DNA of 64,000 nucleotides from Chitinophaga eiseniae (GTDB lineage: Bacteria; Bacteroidota; Bacteroidia; Chitinophagales; Chitinophagaceae): positions 1,364,001 to 1,428,000 of the forward strand of contig NZ_JABAHZ010000002.1 in NCBI RefSeq assembly GCF_012641265.1. Direction: 5' to 3'. A program made the translations under genes and the position numbers. Shown here piece after piece: positions 51,849 to 60,340 of the stretch. A model generated the notes under the pieces. It was not told the origin of the DNA, did no database searches, and worked only from the letters and a program-made list of their open reading frames with translations. The stretch's first letter is position 1. Each line of letters begins with the position of its first letter.

Positions 51849-52685
51849 ATGACGATTTTATTTTTTACCCTGATCCTGCTGTGCGGGGCCTTTTCGGCTG
51901 GCCTGCTGGGGTCGCTTACCGGTTTAGGAGGCGGCGTTGTCATTATTCCATTGCTGACGCTGGGATTCCATGTCGACATCCGTTATGCTATTGGTACCGC
52001 CCTGGTGGCCTCTATTGCCACTTCTTCCGGGTCTGCCTCTGCCTATGTGAAAGAAGGCATTACCAATATCCGGCTGGGGATGTTCCTGGAAATAGCCACT
52101 ACTACCGGTGCGGTGGTGGGCGCGCTCATTGCGGTGTACATGCCTACGAATGTGGTAGCAATTATTTTCGGGCTGGTACTTATTTTTTCCTCCCTGATGT
52201 CGTTCCGTAAGAAAACGCTGTATACGGAAGACAGTGCCAAAAGCAAGCTGGCGGCCCAGTTGCGGCTCAACAATAGTTATCCTACTGCCGAAGGAGCTGT
52301 TAACTACCAGGTACATCATGTGCCCGGGGGCTATTTTATGATGACCTTTGCCGGCGTGATGTCGGGCCTGCTGGGTATTGGTTCCGGCGCCCTGAAAGTG
52401 TTGGCGATGGACAATATCATGCGTATCCCATTTAAGGTGTCTACTACCACCAGCAATTTTATGATTGGCGTAACCGCTGCCGCCAGTGCAGTCGTATACC
52501 TGCAACGGGGTTATATTTCCCCTGGCTTGTGTATGCCGGTTGTATTGGGTGTGTTGGCCGGTGCCTTTGCCGGTTCCAGGTTGCTTACCCGTGCCAATGT
52601 AAAATGGCTGCGCATCGTATTCAGCGTAGTCATTGGCTTCCTCGCTGTGCAGATGATCTATAATGGTATCACCGGAAAACTATAA
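51849..52685 (+). CDS. TauE/SafE-family sulfite/organosulfonate exporter
   Basis: A 278-residue inner-membrane protein of the TauE/SafE/DUF81 family with about eight helices. The two repeats are visible: 'LCGAFSAGLLGSLTGLGGGVVIIPLLTLGFHVDIRYAIGTALVASIATSSGSA' and 'FAGVMSGLLGIGSGALKVLAMDNIMRIPFKVSTTTSNFMIGVTAAASA'. The family exports sulfite, sulfoacetate and related anions. It is followed after 3 bases by a DUF1634 gene, a frequent pairing in bacteria, so the two probably act as one transporter. Confidence 0.93.
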   Translation: MTILFFTLILLCGAFSAGLLGSLTGLGGGVVIIPLLTLGFHVDIRYAIGTALVASIATSSGSASAYVKEGITNIRLGMFLEIATTTGAVVGALIAVYMPTNVVAIIFGLVLIFSSLMSFRKKTLYTEDSAKSKLAAQLRLNNSYPTAEGAVNYQVHHVPGGYFMMTFAGVMSGLLGIGSGALKVLAMDNIMRIPFKVSTTTSNFMIGVTAAASAVVYLQRGYISPGLCMPVVLGVLAGAFAGSRLLTRANVKWLRIVFSVVIGFLAVQMIYNGITGKL

Positions 52686-52688
52686 CAT

Positions 52689-53084
52689 ATGAAAAAATTA
52701 TTTTCTACTTATTTCCGGGACAAAGATATTCAGCAGCTCATTGGCAAGCAGCTACGTCTGGGCGTGATACTCTCCAGCGCGATTGTGCTGGTGGGAGGTA
52801 TTATTTACCTGGTACGGCATGGGCATGAGCAGCCCTCCTACGGCAGCTTTACCGGCGTGCGTGAAGGGCTGGACAATTTGCCCGGCATCTGGCAGGGCGT
52901 GCTGGAAAACAAGGGAATGAATATTATCCAGCTGGGAGTGGTACTGCTCATTGCTACGCCCATTATTCGTATAGCCTTTTCTGTTATCGCTTTCCTGTTA
53001 GAGAGAGATTATCTCTATGTAGTACTCACCTTAGTGGTGCTGGGCGTAATTATGTTCAGCATGAGCGGTGGCCTGGCCGGTTAG
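52689..53084 (+). CDS. DUF1634-family small membrane protein
   Basis: A 131-residue protein with three predicted membrane helices ('LGVILSSAIVLVGGIIYLVRHG', 'IIQLGVVLLIATPIIRIAFSVIAFLL', 'YLYVVLTLVVLGVIMFSM'). This fits DUF1634, usually encoded beside TauE/SafE exporters. It starts 3 bases after the exporter gene. A helper or subunit role is inferred from the conserved neighbourhood. Confidence 0.9.
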   Translation: MKKLFSTYFRDKDIQQLIGKQLRLGVILSSAIVLVGGIIYLVRHGHEQPSYGSFTGVREGLDNLPGIWQGVLENKGMNIIQLGVVLLIATPIIRIAFSVIAFLLERDYLYVVLTLVVLGVIMFSMSGGLAG

Positions 53085-53086
53085 GA

Positions 53087-54448
53087 CTATAGGCTTACCG
53101 CTACTACGGTAGTTATTTTATCGGGCGCCTGTGCAGGGAGATCAATGATGAGCTCATCTGCGCCGGCGCTGGTGGAGAGCGTTTGTCCGCCTGCCAGCAG
53201 CCTGGCATTGCGCACTTTCTCTTTAATACCGGGTACATGTAGTTTGCCGTTGGCCGGCCAGTCGAATATATGGAGATAGAGGGTGGTGCTGTTATCTTTC
53301 TTTTTCTGCGTACAGCGGCCCCAGGGCAAAGGGGGTAGCGGGCTGCCCTGTGTGCCGTAGATGGCTTCTCCGTTTACCTTCATCCACTGGCCTATGCCTT
53401 TCAATGCGGTCAGGCTTCCTTCGGGGAAGGCGCCGGTAGCATCGGGACCTACATTCAGCAGGTAGTTCCCATCTTTAGAAGCGATATCTACCAGGTTACG
53501 TATAAGCGTTTCCGTGCTTTTCCATTTGTGGTCGTAGCTTTTATAACCCCAGGTACCGTTCATGGTCATGCAGGTTTCCCAGTCGCGCCCATCCAGTTCG
53601 GCGGCAGTTGGGATTTTTTGTTCCGGTGTTTTATAGTCGCCCGGAAAATTGGGGCGTTTGAGGCGGTCGTTTGTAATGATATTAGGTTGCAGGGCTAATA
53701 CCGCCTGCAGTTTTTCTGCATATTCATCCGTCATGTTGGTAGGCGTATCCCACCAGAGTACGGCAACCTCGCCATAGTTGGTGAGTAGTTCTTTTACCTG
53801 TGGCACGGCTACTTTATCGATGTAGTCCGACATGGAAGCGGTGGTTTGGGCCGGATCCCAGTGGCCGCTGTGTTCCAGCGTATAGGCGTCTATGCGGGTG
53901 GAGTCGGGATTGGGCCAGCCTTCTGTGGCTATTTTGCGGGCGGCGGCGCCACCGGGGTTGTTCCAGTCCTGCGCCTGTGAGTAATAGAAGCCGAGTTTGA
54001 GGCCATACTTCTTACAGGCGGCGGCCAGTGGTTTCAGTACATCTTTTCCGTATGGCGTGGCATCTACGATGTTCCATTTGCTGGCGTTGGATTTAAACAT
54101 CGCAAATCCGTCGTGGTGTTTGGCGGTGATTACGATGTATTTCATGCCGGCGTCTTTGGCGGCTTTCACCCAGGTGTCTGCATCATACTTAGTGGGATTG
54201 AACTGGCGGGCGTATTGCTGGTAGGTAGCTACAGGGATTTTCGCGCGGTTCATAATCCATTCTCCGCCGCGGCCTACCTGTTGACCGTTGTATACTCCGC
54301 CGGGTACGGCATAGTCGCCCCAATGGATGAACATGCCGAAGCGGGCATCGCGCCACCATTGCATACGCTGATCGCGCGATGGCGTGGTTTGGGCAAATAG
54401 CTGGGTGGTGACGAATAATACGATGAATAAGTGGAATACTTTTCTCAT
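53087..54448 (-). CDS. Secreted alpha-L-fucosidase, GH29
   Basis: A 453-residue retaining alpha-L-fucosidase. I chose the ATG at 54448, giving a signal peptide that ends 'TTQLFAQ'; the longer frame to 54547 reads through the operator and is unlikely. GH29 blocks are 'RMQWWRDARFGMFIHWGDYAVPGG', 'DAGMKYIVITAKHHDGFAMF', 'KYGLKLGFYYSQAQDWN' and 'YGEVAVLWWDTPTNM' with the nucleophile Asp234. It releases terminal L-fucose from glycans, in the periplasm or outside. The gene stands alone beyond its operator, away from any susCD pair. Activity on other sugars of the same family cannot be excluded. Confidence 0.92.
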   Translation of the reverse strand: MRKVFHLFIVLFVTTQLFAQTTPSRDQRMQWWRDARFGMFIHWGDYAVPGGVYNGQQVGRGGEWIMNRAKIPVATYQQYARQFNPTKYDADTWVKAAKDAGMKYIVITAKHHDGFAMFKSNASKWNIVDATPYGKDVLKPLAAACKKYGLKLGFYYSQAQDWNNPGGAAARKIATEGWPNPDSTRIDAYTLEHSGHWDPAQTTASMSDYIDKVAVPQVKELLTNYGEVAVLWWDTPTNMTDEYAEKLQAVLALQPNIITNDRLKRPNFPGDYKTPEQKIPTAAELDGRDWETCMTMNGTWGYKSYDHKWKSTETLIRNLVDIASKDGNYLLNVGPDATGAFPEGSLTALKGIGQWMKVNGEAIYGTQGSPLPPLPWGRCTQKKKDNSTTLYLHIFDWPANGKLHVPGIKEKVRNARLLAGGQTLSTSAGADELIIDLPAQAPDKITTVVAVSL

Positions 54449-54469
54449 AACTTTTGTGGATATTACTAA

Positions 54470-54489
54470 TAATGCAAACGTTTGCATTA
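54470..54489. promoter_or_regulatory. LacI-family operator, 20-bp perfect palindrome upstream of the fucosidase
   Basis: A perfect palindrome with core TGCAAACGTTTGCA (54473-54486), 22 bases upstream of the fucosidase start codon. It matches the operator at 12277-12290 at 13 of 14 core positions. This is the classical LacI/GalR repressor target form. No repressor gene lies in the window. Confidence 0.8.
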
Positions 54490-54602
54490 AACGGGTGAAA
54501 AATAAGCGCATGGCGCTTTTATCTCTCTGTAATACTAATATCCGCAAAAAAGGAAAAGAAAGCTGGATGGATTTTGCCGGAAGGTTATACTTTTTTAACA
54601 GG

Positions 54603-54640
54603 AGCGCCTGTCCAGCTACAGAAATGGCTGAACAGGCGCT
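54603..54640 (-). terminator. Hairpin after mqo
   Basis: A 9-bp perfect stem (54603-54611 with 54632-54640) plus an inner CAGC/GCTG pair, 9 bases beyond the mqo stop. On the minus strand an A run rather than a T run follows, so it may be an RNA-end stabiliser more than a classical terminator. Confidence 0.5.
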
Positions 54641-54648
54641 TAGTTATA

Positions 54649-56163
54649 TTAAGCCATTTCCATTTCGCGCAGTTCCAGCACCTGGGTGGTCCATGCCCGG
54701 AGTTCATCTACCATGGCAGGATTATTCAGGAGGGATTGACCGTAGGACGGGATCATTTTCTTCAGTTTCACCTGCCATGCTTCAGTTTCCACATCTTCCT
54801 TGAAGCAGCGTTTCAGGAGATTGAGCATGATAGATACGGCGGTAGAAGCGCCTGGGGAAGCACCCAGCAGTGCGGCGATAGAGCCATCGGCAGCACTTAC
54901 CACTTCAGTACCAAATTCGAGGATGCCGCCATGTTCAGGATCTTTTTTAATCACCTGTACACGCTGACCGGCAATTTCCAGCTCCCAGTCTTCCATTTTA
55001 GCTTCGGGGAAGTATTCGCGCAGGGCTTCCAGCCTGTCTTCCGGCTTTTGTCGTACCTGGGCAATGAGGTATTTGGTGAGCGGAATATTGTCCAGGCCTG
55101 CAGATACCATCGGGCGGATATTATTGGCCTTGATGGATAATGGCAGGTCCATGAAGGAACCGTTTTTCAGGAATTTAGTGGTGAACCCGGCGTAGGGGCC
55201 AAACAGCAATGCTTTTTGTCCGTCTATCATACGGGTGTCCAGGTGGGGCACCGACATAGGAGGCGCTCCTACAGAGGCTTTCCCATATACTTTGGCACGG
55301 TGTTGTTCAATTATTTCAGGATTGTTGCAGCGCAGCCATTGTCCGCTTACCGGGAAACCGCCGAAACCTTTTCCTTCCGGGATGTCTGATTTTTCCAGTA
55401 ATGGGAGGGAGCCGCCGCCGGCGCCAATAAATACGAATTTTGTTTGAATGGTTTGTTTGTCGCGGGTTTCACGGTTTTTTACCTTGATCACCCAGGAGCC
55501 ATCGTCTGCTTTTTTGAGGTCGCGTACATCGTGGTTGAAGTGCATGGTAACGCCTTCGAGTTTTTCGAGGTGGTTAAACAATGCACGGCTCAATGCGCCG
55601 AAGTTAACGTCGGTACCCATTTCCATGCGGGTAGCGGCCACTTTCTGGGAGGCATCGCGGCCTTCCATTACCAGCGGGATCCAGGATTTTAGCTTTTCCT
55701 GGTCTTCCGTATATTCCATGCTTTTAAAAAGATGGCATTGCTGCAGGGCTTTGAAGCGCTTTTTGAGGTAATCCACATTGTCTTCTCCCCAAACAAAGCT
55801 CATATGGGGAATACTCTGAATAAAGTTGTGTGGATTGGAAATGATGTTGTTTTCTACGAGATAAGACCAGAACTGGCGGGATACTTCAAACTGCTCTGCA
55901 ATGTTCACCGCTTTTTTAATGTCTACCGATCCATCTTGCTTTTGCGGCGTGTAATTCAACTCGCAAAATGCAGAGTGGCCTGTGCCTGCATTGTTCCATG
56001 CATCGGAACTTTCAGCTGCCGCCACATCCAGTCGTTCAAAAATTGCAATGGTTAACTCGGGTTCGAGCTCTTTGAGGAGCATTCCAAGTGTAGCGCTCAT
56101 GATGCCCGCGCCGATTAAAACCACATCCGGACCTGTTCCAGCTGTACTCTTGCTTCTAAACAT
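54649..56163 (-). CDS. mqo: Malate:quinone oxidoreductase
   Basis: An FAD enzyme that oxidises malate to oxaloacetate and reduces quinone at the inner membrane, serving the TCA cycle in place of or beside malate dehydrogenase. It has 504 residues. The FAD-binding fold is at the N-terminus ('[75 protein letters not shown]'). Other blocks are '[39 protein letters not shown]', '[39 protein letters not shown]', '[19 protein letters not shown]' and '[30 protein letters not shown]'. Length is normal. Confidence 0.97.
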   Translation of the reverse strand: MFRSKSTAGTGPDVVLIGAGIMSATLGMLLKELEPELTIAIFERLDVAAAESSDAWNNAGTGHSAFCELNYTPQKQDGSVDIKKAVNIAEQFEVSRQFWSYLVENNIISNPHNFIQSIPHMSFVWGEDNVDYLKKRFKALQQCHLFKSMEYTEDQEKLKSWIPLVMEGRDASQKVAATRMEMGTDVNFGALSRALFNHLEKLEGVTMHFNHDVRDLKKADDGSWVIKVKNRETRDKQTIQTKFVFIGAGGGSLPLLEKSDIPEGKGFGGFPVSGQWLRCNNPEIIEQHRAKVYGKASVGAPPMSVPHLDTRMIDGQKALLFGPYAGFTTKFLKNGSFMDLPLSIKANNIRPMVSAGLDNIPLTKYLIAQVRQKPEDRLEALREYFPEAKMEDWELEIAGQRVQVIKKDPEHGGILEFGTEVVSAADGSIAALLGASPGASTAVSIMLNLLKRCFKEDVETEAWQVKLKKMIPSYGQSLLNNPAMVDELRAWTTQVLELREMEMA

Positions 56164-56185
56164 AACCCCATTTTTATTCGAGGTG

Positions 56186-56193
56186 CAAAGTTA
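56186..56193 (-). promoter_or_regulatory. -7 promoter element (TAACTTTG) of mqo
   Basis: An exact TAnnTTTG match on the minus strand, 22 bases upstream of the mqo ATG. Confidence 0.55.
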
Positions 56194-56375
56194 CAATCAA
56201 AACATTTATGCAGGGGGACAATTTTGGTTCTTTTAAGACACTTTAACAATTTTATTACAATTCTTTCTGAATGGATTGAAAGATTTGAATTTATTAAAGA
56301 GATATATAATTTTATCTTTTGGTTAAGCATCTGGCCGTGAAGTAATTGACTACCCGTAAATATTACTTTTATTTT

Positions 56376-57203
56376 ATGATGAACAGACGTGCATTTCTAA
56401 AAGGCGCTTCCGCCGCCATCGTAATTTCTGCCTGCGGAAAAATAGTAAGCGCCGCCACTTCCCGGCATTTCGACAGTAAAACCGTTTTCCGCTTTGCCGT
56501 AGGCTCCGACTGGCACTATGGAGAACCGAAAACCCAGTACGACCAGTACTTCCAGGATCTGCAATCGGCCTTTAACCAATACCAGCAGGCATTTCCCTGT
56601 GAATTTTTCGTATTGAACGGCGACATTATCCACAATAACCCGGATCTGTTATTACCTGCCGCTGCCAAATTGAAAACCCTGCACCCGAAACTCTTTGTTA
56701 CCCATGGTAATCACGACATGGTGTCGGCCGAAGCCTGGCAACAGGCCTGGGGGCATCCGCTCAATCACGATATCGTGATTGGCAAACAAGTGATCCTGCT
56801 GGGAGATACCGCCGATGATAAAGGCAAATACCTTTGTCCCGATGTGGAATGGTTTGCCCGTAAACTGGAACAATATAAAGCAGCTCCCAATGTTTTCATC
56901 TTCCTGCATATTACCCCGGTAAAATGGACAGACAACGGGCTGGATTGTACAGAATTTCAATCTCTGATAAAAAAATATCCTAATATAAGAGCCGTGTTCA
57001 ACGGGCACGATCACGACCAGGACAGCGTAAAGATGCTGGACGGTTCCAAAATACCTTTCCTCTTCGATGGTCATGTGGGAGGTAGCTGGGGCGTAGGTTA
57101 TCATGGCTTCCGTGTGGTAGAGCTGAAGAAAGATGGTAGCTTGCTTTCCTTCATCATGAACCCGTTGAAAAGACAGGACGAAAGAGTTTTTCCGAAAGTT
57201 TAG
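56376..57203 (+). CDS. Tat-exported metallophosphoesterase
   Basis: A 275-residue calcineurin-like metallophosphoesterase. Metal-binding blocks are 'GSDWHYG' (DxH), 'LNGDIIHN' (GD), 'VTHGNHDM' (GNHD), 'FLHITPVKW' and 'FNGHDHDQD' (GHxH). The N-terminus 'MNRRAFLKGASAAIVISAC' has the twin Arg and a lipobox-like Cys, so a Tat-exported lipoprotein is likely. ATG codons at 56376 and 56379 are both possible starts; a TTG at 56346 is less likely. The gene is alone on its strand after a 212-base divergent gap. The substrate is unknown. Confidence 0.9.
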   Translation: MMNRRAFLKGASAAIVISACGKIVSAATSRHFDSKTVFRFAVGSDWHYGEPKTQYDQYFQDLQSAFNQYQQAFPCEFFVLNGDIIHNNPDLLLPAAAKLKTLHPKLFVTHGNHDMVSAEAWQQAWGHPLNHDIVIGKQVILLGDTADDKGKYLCPDVEWFARKLEQYKAAPNVFIFLHITPVKWTDNGLDCTEFQSLIKKYPNIRAVFNGHDHDQDSVKMLDGSKIPFLFDGHVGGSWGVGYHGFRVVELKKDGSLLSFIMNPLKRQDERVFPKV

Positions 57204-57241
57204 CTATTTTGCCGGTACATTCGACCGATAAACGAATAACT

Positions 57242-57880
57242 ATGCTGGAGGAACTGGAAAAGGACTATGGGTTTACCTATCCAACGCTTTACAAACAATT
57301 ATATAAAGATGGGATGCTGGACTGGGGTGAGTTTGGAGAAGGCTGGCTGGATAAGGTATATCCTTCCATCAAAACCGCGCCGCCACTGTTGCTGTATGCC
57401 AACGACCTGGAAATAATGCCGCTGACCACAGTAGATGAAGAAATGGATGGTGGCCTCCTGTTTGCCGATCCTATACACCGGTTTGTGCCATTTGCTGTCA
57501 GTGGCGCCGGCGACTGGTTTGCGTTTTATTTTAATTTACAGCAAGGCGACGACGTGCCTATCGTACAGGTATTTCACGATGCCAACGAAGCTTGTATTCT
57601 CGCTAAAAATTTACAGGACTTCATATTTCTACAAATGCTGGAAGCTGTAACAGACCTCGTTCCGGAGTATCCGTCGTTGATCGAGCACGGCAACATGAAA
57701 GAGAACTGCCACAACTTCCTGCGTACACACGCTCCCTATCTGACCCCGAAGCAGGCGAAGATTATTGCCGCCGTATACGAAACCGGCAGCTTAACCAATA
57801 CCGCCCTGCATGAAATTGTAGAAACAGAAATGAGCTTTGAATGGTTGGACAGCAGCTTTCCTTACCAGGTAAGAGAATAA
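57242..57880 (+). CDS. SMI1/KNR4 (SUKH)-family protein
   Basis: A 212-residue protein of the SMI1/KNR4 superfamily. It shows 'LEELEKDYGFTYPTLYKQLYKDGM', the 'EIMPLTTVDEEMDGGLLFADPIHRFVPFAVSGAGDWFAFYFN' core and 'VFHDANEACILAKNLQDFI'. Many bacterial members are immunity proteins of contact-dependent or polymorphic toxins, but housekeeping-like members also exist and no toxin gene lies nearby. I chose the ATG at 57242; an in-frame TTG at 57209 is less likely. A terminator follows. Confidence 0.8.
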   Translation: MLEELEKDYGFTYPTLYKQLYKDGMLDWGEFGEGWLDKVYPSIKTAPPLLLYANDLEIMPLTTVDEEMDGGLLFADPIHRFVPFAVSGAGDWFAFYFNLQQGDDVPIVQVFHDANEACILAKNLQDFIFLQMLEAVTDLVPEYPSLIEHGNMKENCHNFLRTHAPYLTPKQAKIIAAVYETGSLTNTALHEIVETEMSFEWLDSSFPYQVRE

Positions 57881-57888
57881 ATTTTTTG

Positions 57889-57917
57889 AGAGGCTGACAA
57901 TTAGTTAGCCTCTTTTT
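57889..57917 (+). terminator. Intrinsic terminator after the SMI1/KNR4 gene
   Basis: A 7-bp perfect stem (57889-57895 with 57907-57913) followed by four T. Confidence 0.75.
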
Positions 57918-57933
57918 ATATGAACCGATACCT

Positions 57934-58545
57934 ATGAAAACACACCTCATTTATTTGCTCGTTGCCCTATGTGGCCTGCTGGGCAGTTGCCACACTAAAT
58001 CACCTGTGAACACAGTCGCTCCCACACTCAGCGAAGGCGTAATTACACTGAAGCCAGATACTATCAGAACATTCCGGTTGCTAAATGAAGATGGCAGCCT
58101 ATGGAAACAAATCGTTTTTAACGATGGCTTCTCCGATAGCCTGCTCATACCCTATGCATCAAAACCTGAAAACTGGCTGCTTGTTTTCAGATGTATCCGT
58201 AAAGAACATAACCGGTATAAAGTAATCGTGAACGAAGAAACCGGTAGTACGAAATATATCAGCAGCAACGACTCCAACTTCGTTGCCCAAAGCTGGGAGG
58301 AGAATATGCTCCAGTCTACGTTTATAGGCTTCGATATAAAGACGAACCCACTGAAGGAATCGCCCCAGGTATCGGCGGCTAACGTGCCTTATGCGCCGGA
58401 TGAAGAAGAAGATGTTTTCTTTAAAGCGGTGAAGATAGAAGGCGATTGGGTGCAGGTGAAGAGTAATGACGACCAGGTGATAGGATGGATAAGATGGAAG
58501 AATGAGAAAGGGGAGATGATAGTGGATGTTTTTTATGATGCGTGA
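57934..58545 (+). CDS. Hypothetical lipoprotein
   Basis: I do not recognise this 203-residue protein. It has a lipoprotein signal peptide, MKTHLIYLLVALCGLLGSC (Cys19). The mature part contains 'DTIRTFRLLNEDGSLWKQIVFNDGFSDSLLIPY' and 'FKAVKIEGDWVQVKSNDDQVIGWIRWKNEKGEMIV'; the latter resembles an SH3-like beta-barrel (bacterial SH3-type). It begins after the terminator of the SMI1/KNR4 gene, so it is probably transcribed on its own. Confidence 0.75.
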   Translation: MKTHLIYLLVALCGLLGSCHTKSPVNTVAPTLSEGVITLKPDTIRTFRLLNEDGSLWKQIVFNDGFSDSLLIPYASKPENWLLVFRCIRKEHNRYKVIVNEETGSTKYISSNDSNFVAQSWEENMLQSTFIGFDIKTNPLKESPQVSAANVPYAPDEEEDVFFKAVKIEGDWVQVKSNDDQVIGWIRWKNEKGEMIVDVFYDA

Positions 58546-58643
58546 GGTGGTAACGGTAAAGCGTATAACGTCGAATAAAATCAGCTATAGAATTTCGATA
58601 TTTATTTGGAGGTTGAGTTAAACTCTATTGGACAGTGGATTAA

Positions 58644-58742
58644 ATGGCGAAGTTTAAAACAGTAAAAATAAGAGATACAAAAAAAAGAGTTGAGGCAACA
58701 TTCTCAACATCGCATAGTGCAGCAAGTCGATGTTGCATCTAA
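58644..58742 (+). CDS. Possible 32-residue small protein or gene remnant
   Basis: A short open frame, MAKFKTVKIRDTKKRVEATF followed by a Ser/Ala-rich end and two Cys, in an AT-rich gap of 208 bases. It lies 11 bases before the next gene and could be a leader peptide, a remnant, or chance. Confidence 0.2.
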   Translation: MAKFKTVKIRDTKKRVEATFSTSHSAASRCCI

Positions 58743-58753
58743 AAATAAAGAGA

Positions 58754-59149
58754 ATGATAATAAGGAATAAATTAACAATATTGGTGTGGGTAGGCTTCTT
58801 GTTATTGTTTTTGGTTTGCCCCCTTTATACATTACTTCGTATTAAGTATATTTTTCGACACAATAGTAGTCTTACTACGGGGCTTATAACAGGAACTGAA
58901 AATGGTTATAGAGGAGGACTAAAGTTTAACTATAAGTTTAGGGTAGAAGGAGTAACCTATCACGGGGAAGCTGCAGGAATTTATCTATTTTCTAATGCAC
59001 GGCAAGATTTTGTCGGAAGAAACTTTCCTGTAATTTATGATCGATCAAATCCAACGACTAGCATGATGCTGATTTCTCCGCATGATTTTAAATACTGTGA
59101 TATTGCTTATCCAGATAGTTTAAATTGGGTATTACCGTATATTAAGTGA
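58754..59149 (+). CDS. Hypothetical small membrane protein (DUF3592-like)
   Basis: A 131-residue protein with one N-terminal membrane helix ('LTILVWVGFLLLFLVCPLYTLL') followed by a beta-rich domain 'GLITGTENGYRGGLKFNYKFRVEGVTYHGEAAG...VGRNFPVIYDRSNP'. That pattern recalls DUF3592, an uncharacterised envelope family. The ATG at 58754 has an AAAG-rich site before it. AT content is higher than in the surrounding core genes, suggesting recent acquisition. Confidence 0.6.
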   Translation: MIIRNKLTILVWVGFLLLFLVCPLYTLLRIKYIFRHNSSLTTGLITGTENGYRGGLKFNYKFRVEGVTYHGEAAGIYLFSNARQDFVGRNFPVIYDRSNPTTSMMLISPHDFKYCDIAYPDSLNWVLPYIK

Positions 59150-59232
59150 ATAAGTGATCTTCTTGGAGTGAAATCAAGATACTGAAGTTTTTAATTCAGC
59201 ATCTTAAATCCATCACGTAGAGAATAATTATT

Positions 59233-59802
59233 ATGAACATTCAGTTTGTTATACAAACGGTTGGCTACATGGTTGCCATTTTTAGTTTAGATGGAAAAAA
59301 TATTAAAATTGGGCATAGTTCGGCATATGGAGACAATTTTCAGGAACTCCTAAATGAACTATTCCAGCTTTATAAAGCTAACAAAGAAATGGATGCAGCT
59401 ATTTTTCCCTTTGAGTTTGAGGTTAAATGGTACGATGACAGGGTGAATTATTCCTGGAGGATTACATCCACGGGGTTGGGTAATGACATTGTGATAAGAA
59501 TCTTAGAGTTGTCACCTGTAGATCCTGGCTATCAGCGGGAATTAATACTTCAAGCGATTGAGTTTGGCTCCCTGTTCAATAATATTTACGACTCGTTGGA
59601 TTATATGTTAAAACGATTCGGGCTTATTGGATATAAGAATAGCTGGGAAGTTGGGAACTTTCCAATTAGTGAGTATTTGTTATTAAAGGCGGATATCTAT
59701 TGTATAGATGTATTGAGAGCGTCTTTGGGAAGCGAAGATTGGATAAAGAAGATACCTTTCCGGAATGAATTGAATATTTTTTTATCAGATGGTATACAAT
59801 AG
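59233..59802 (+). CDS. Hypothetical protein in the AT-rich region
   Basis: I do not recognise this 189-residue protein. It has no signal peptide or membrane helix. The alternation of beta strands and helices with many acidic and aromatic residues ('FPFEFEVKWYDDRVNYSWRITSTG', 'SLFNNIYDSLDYMLKRFGLIGYKNSWEVGNFPISEYLLLKADIY') resembles immunity proteins of polymorphic toxin systems in general style only. It sits between two other orphan genes, with low GC content. Confidence 0.6.
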   Translation: MNIQFVIQTVGYMVAIFSLDGKNIKIGHSSAYGDNFQELLNELFQLYKANKEMDAAIFPFEFEVKWYDDRVNYSWRITSTGLGNDIVIRILELSPVDPGYQRELILQAIEFGSLFNNIYDSLDYMLKRFGLIGYKNSWEVGNFPISEYLLLKADIYCIDVLRASLGSEDWIKKIPFRNELNIFLSDGIQ

Positions 59803-59844
59803 AGAAAAGCAGACCTCTTAAATAAGTAACAATAATTTATCGCC

Positions 59845-60183
59845 ATGGGCTCATTTAATACTTTGAAACTGAAAAATTGCGCCTGCCCGAGTTGTGGTCA
59901 TCTCCAAAACTGGACTATTCAGTTTAAGTATGGTGATTGTTGGCAGCATGAATATTGCCTATTTGATGAGCTGAAATGGAACGGTAATGACATTGGAGTT
60001 CAAGCAGCATCGATTGTCTTGATTGAGGGAATTAATGAGAATACTTGTCAGAATTGTTTGATCGAAGAAGTATATGCACGTATTTTTGTTGACGATAACA
60101 AAATAGTAGCGGTATCTCTTGTGGAGAAAAATATTTTATTCCCGATGAATAGTGATGGTGACTATGTAGTAATAAATGGATGA
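59845..60183 (+). CDS. Hypothetical protein with zinc-ribbon-like Cys pairs
   Basis: I do not recognise this 112-residue protein. 'CACPSCGHLQNWTIQFKYGDCWQHEY' and 'ENTCQNCLIEE' supply CxxC pairs that could form a zinc ribbon. The C-terminal part is beta-rich ('YARIFVDDNKIVAVSLVEKNILFPMNSDGDYVVING'). It is the last gene before the tRNA remnant and is AT-rich. A function cannot be assigned. Confidence 0.6.
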   Translation: MGSFNTLKLKNCACPSCGHLQNWTIQFKYGDCWQHEYCLFDELKWNGNDIGVQAASIVLIEGINENTCQNCLIEEVYARIFVDDNKIVAVSLVEKNILFPMNSDGDYVVING

Positions 60184-60223
60184 TTCTTAATTCAAATATC
60201 GATATGGATTTTCCTTTTTGCAC

Positions 60224-60284
60224 TGTTCCTAGGATCTACTGACTTCTAATCAGTAGGTCCTGGGTTCGAGCCCCAGGGGGACAA
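60224..60284 (+). pseudogene. tRNA-Arg(TCT)-like remnant without D-arm; possible attachment-site scar
   Basis: Bases 60238-60284 form a normal tRNA 3' part: anticodon stem ACTGA/TCAGT with loop CTTCTAA (anticodon TCT at 60245-60247), a five-base variable loop, T stem CTGGG/CCCAG with loop TTCGAGC, then acceptor strand GGGGACA and discriminator A. Upstream, TGTTCCT (60224-60230) can still pair with GGGGACA using G-U pairs, but only seven bases lie between it and the anticodon stem, so the D-arm is missing. It cannot be a normal bacterial tRNA. Integrated elements leave such 3' copies. Confidence 0.65.
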
Positions 60285-60340
60285 TAAAGGTCTTAGAAAA
60301 TAAGCCCCGCACTGCAGGGCCTTAATATCTCCACAAAAAC

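Noticed and set aside
54449..54547. Longer fucosidase start at 54547
   Set aside because: It would read through the perfect operator palindrome and place the signal peptide 33 residues inside the protein.
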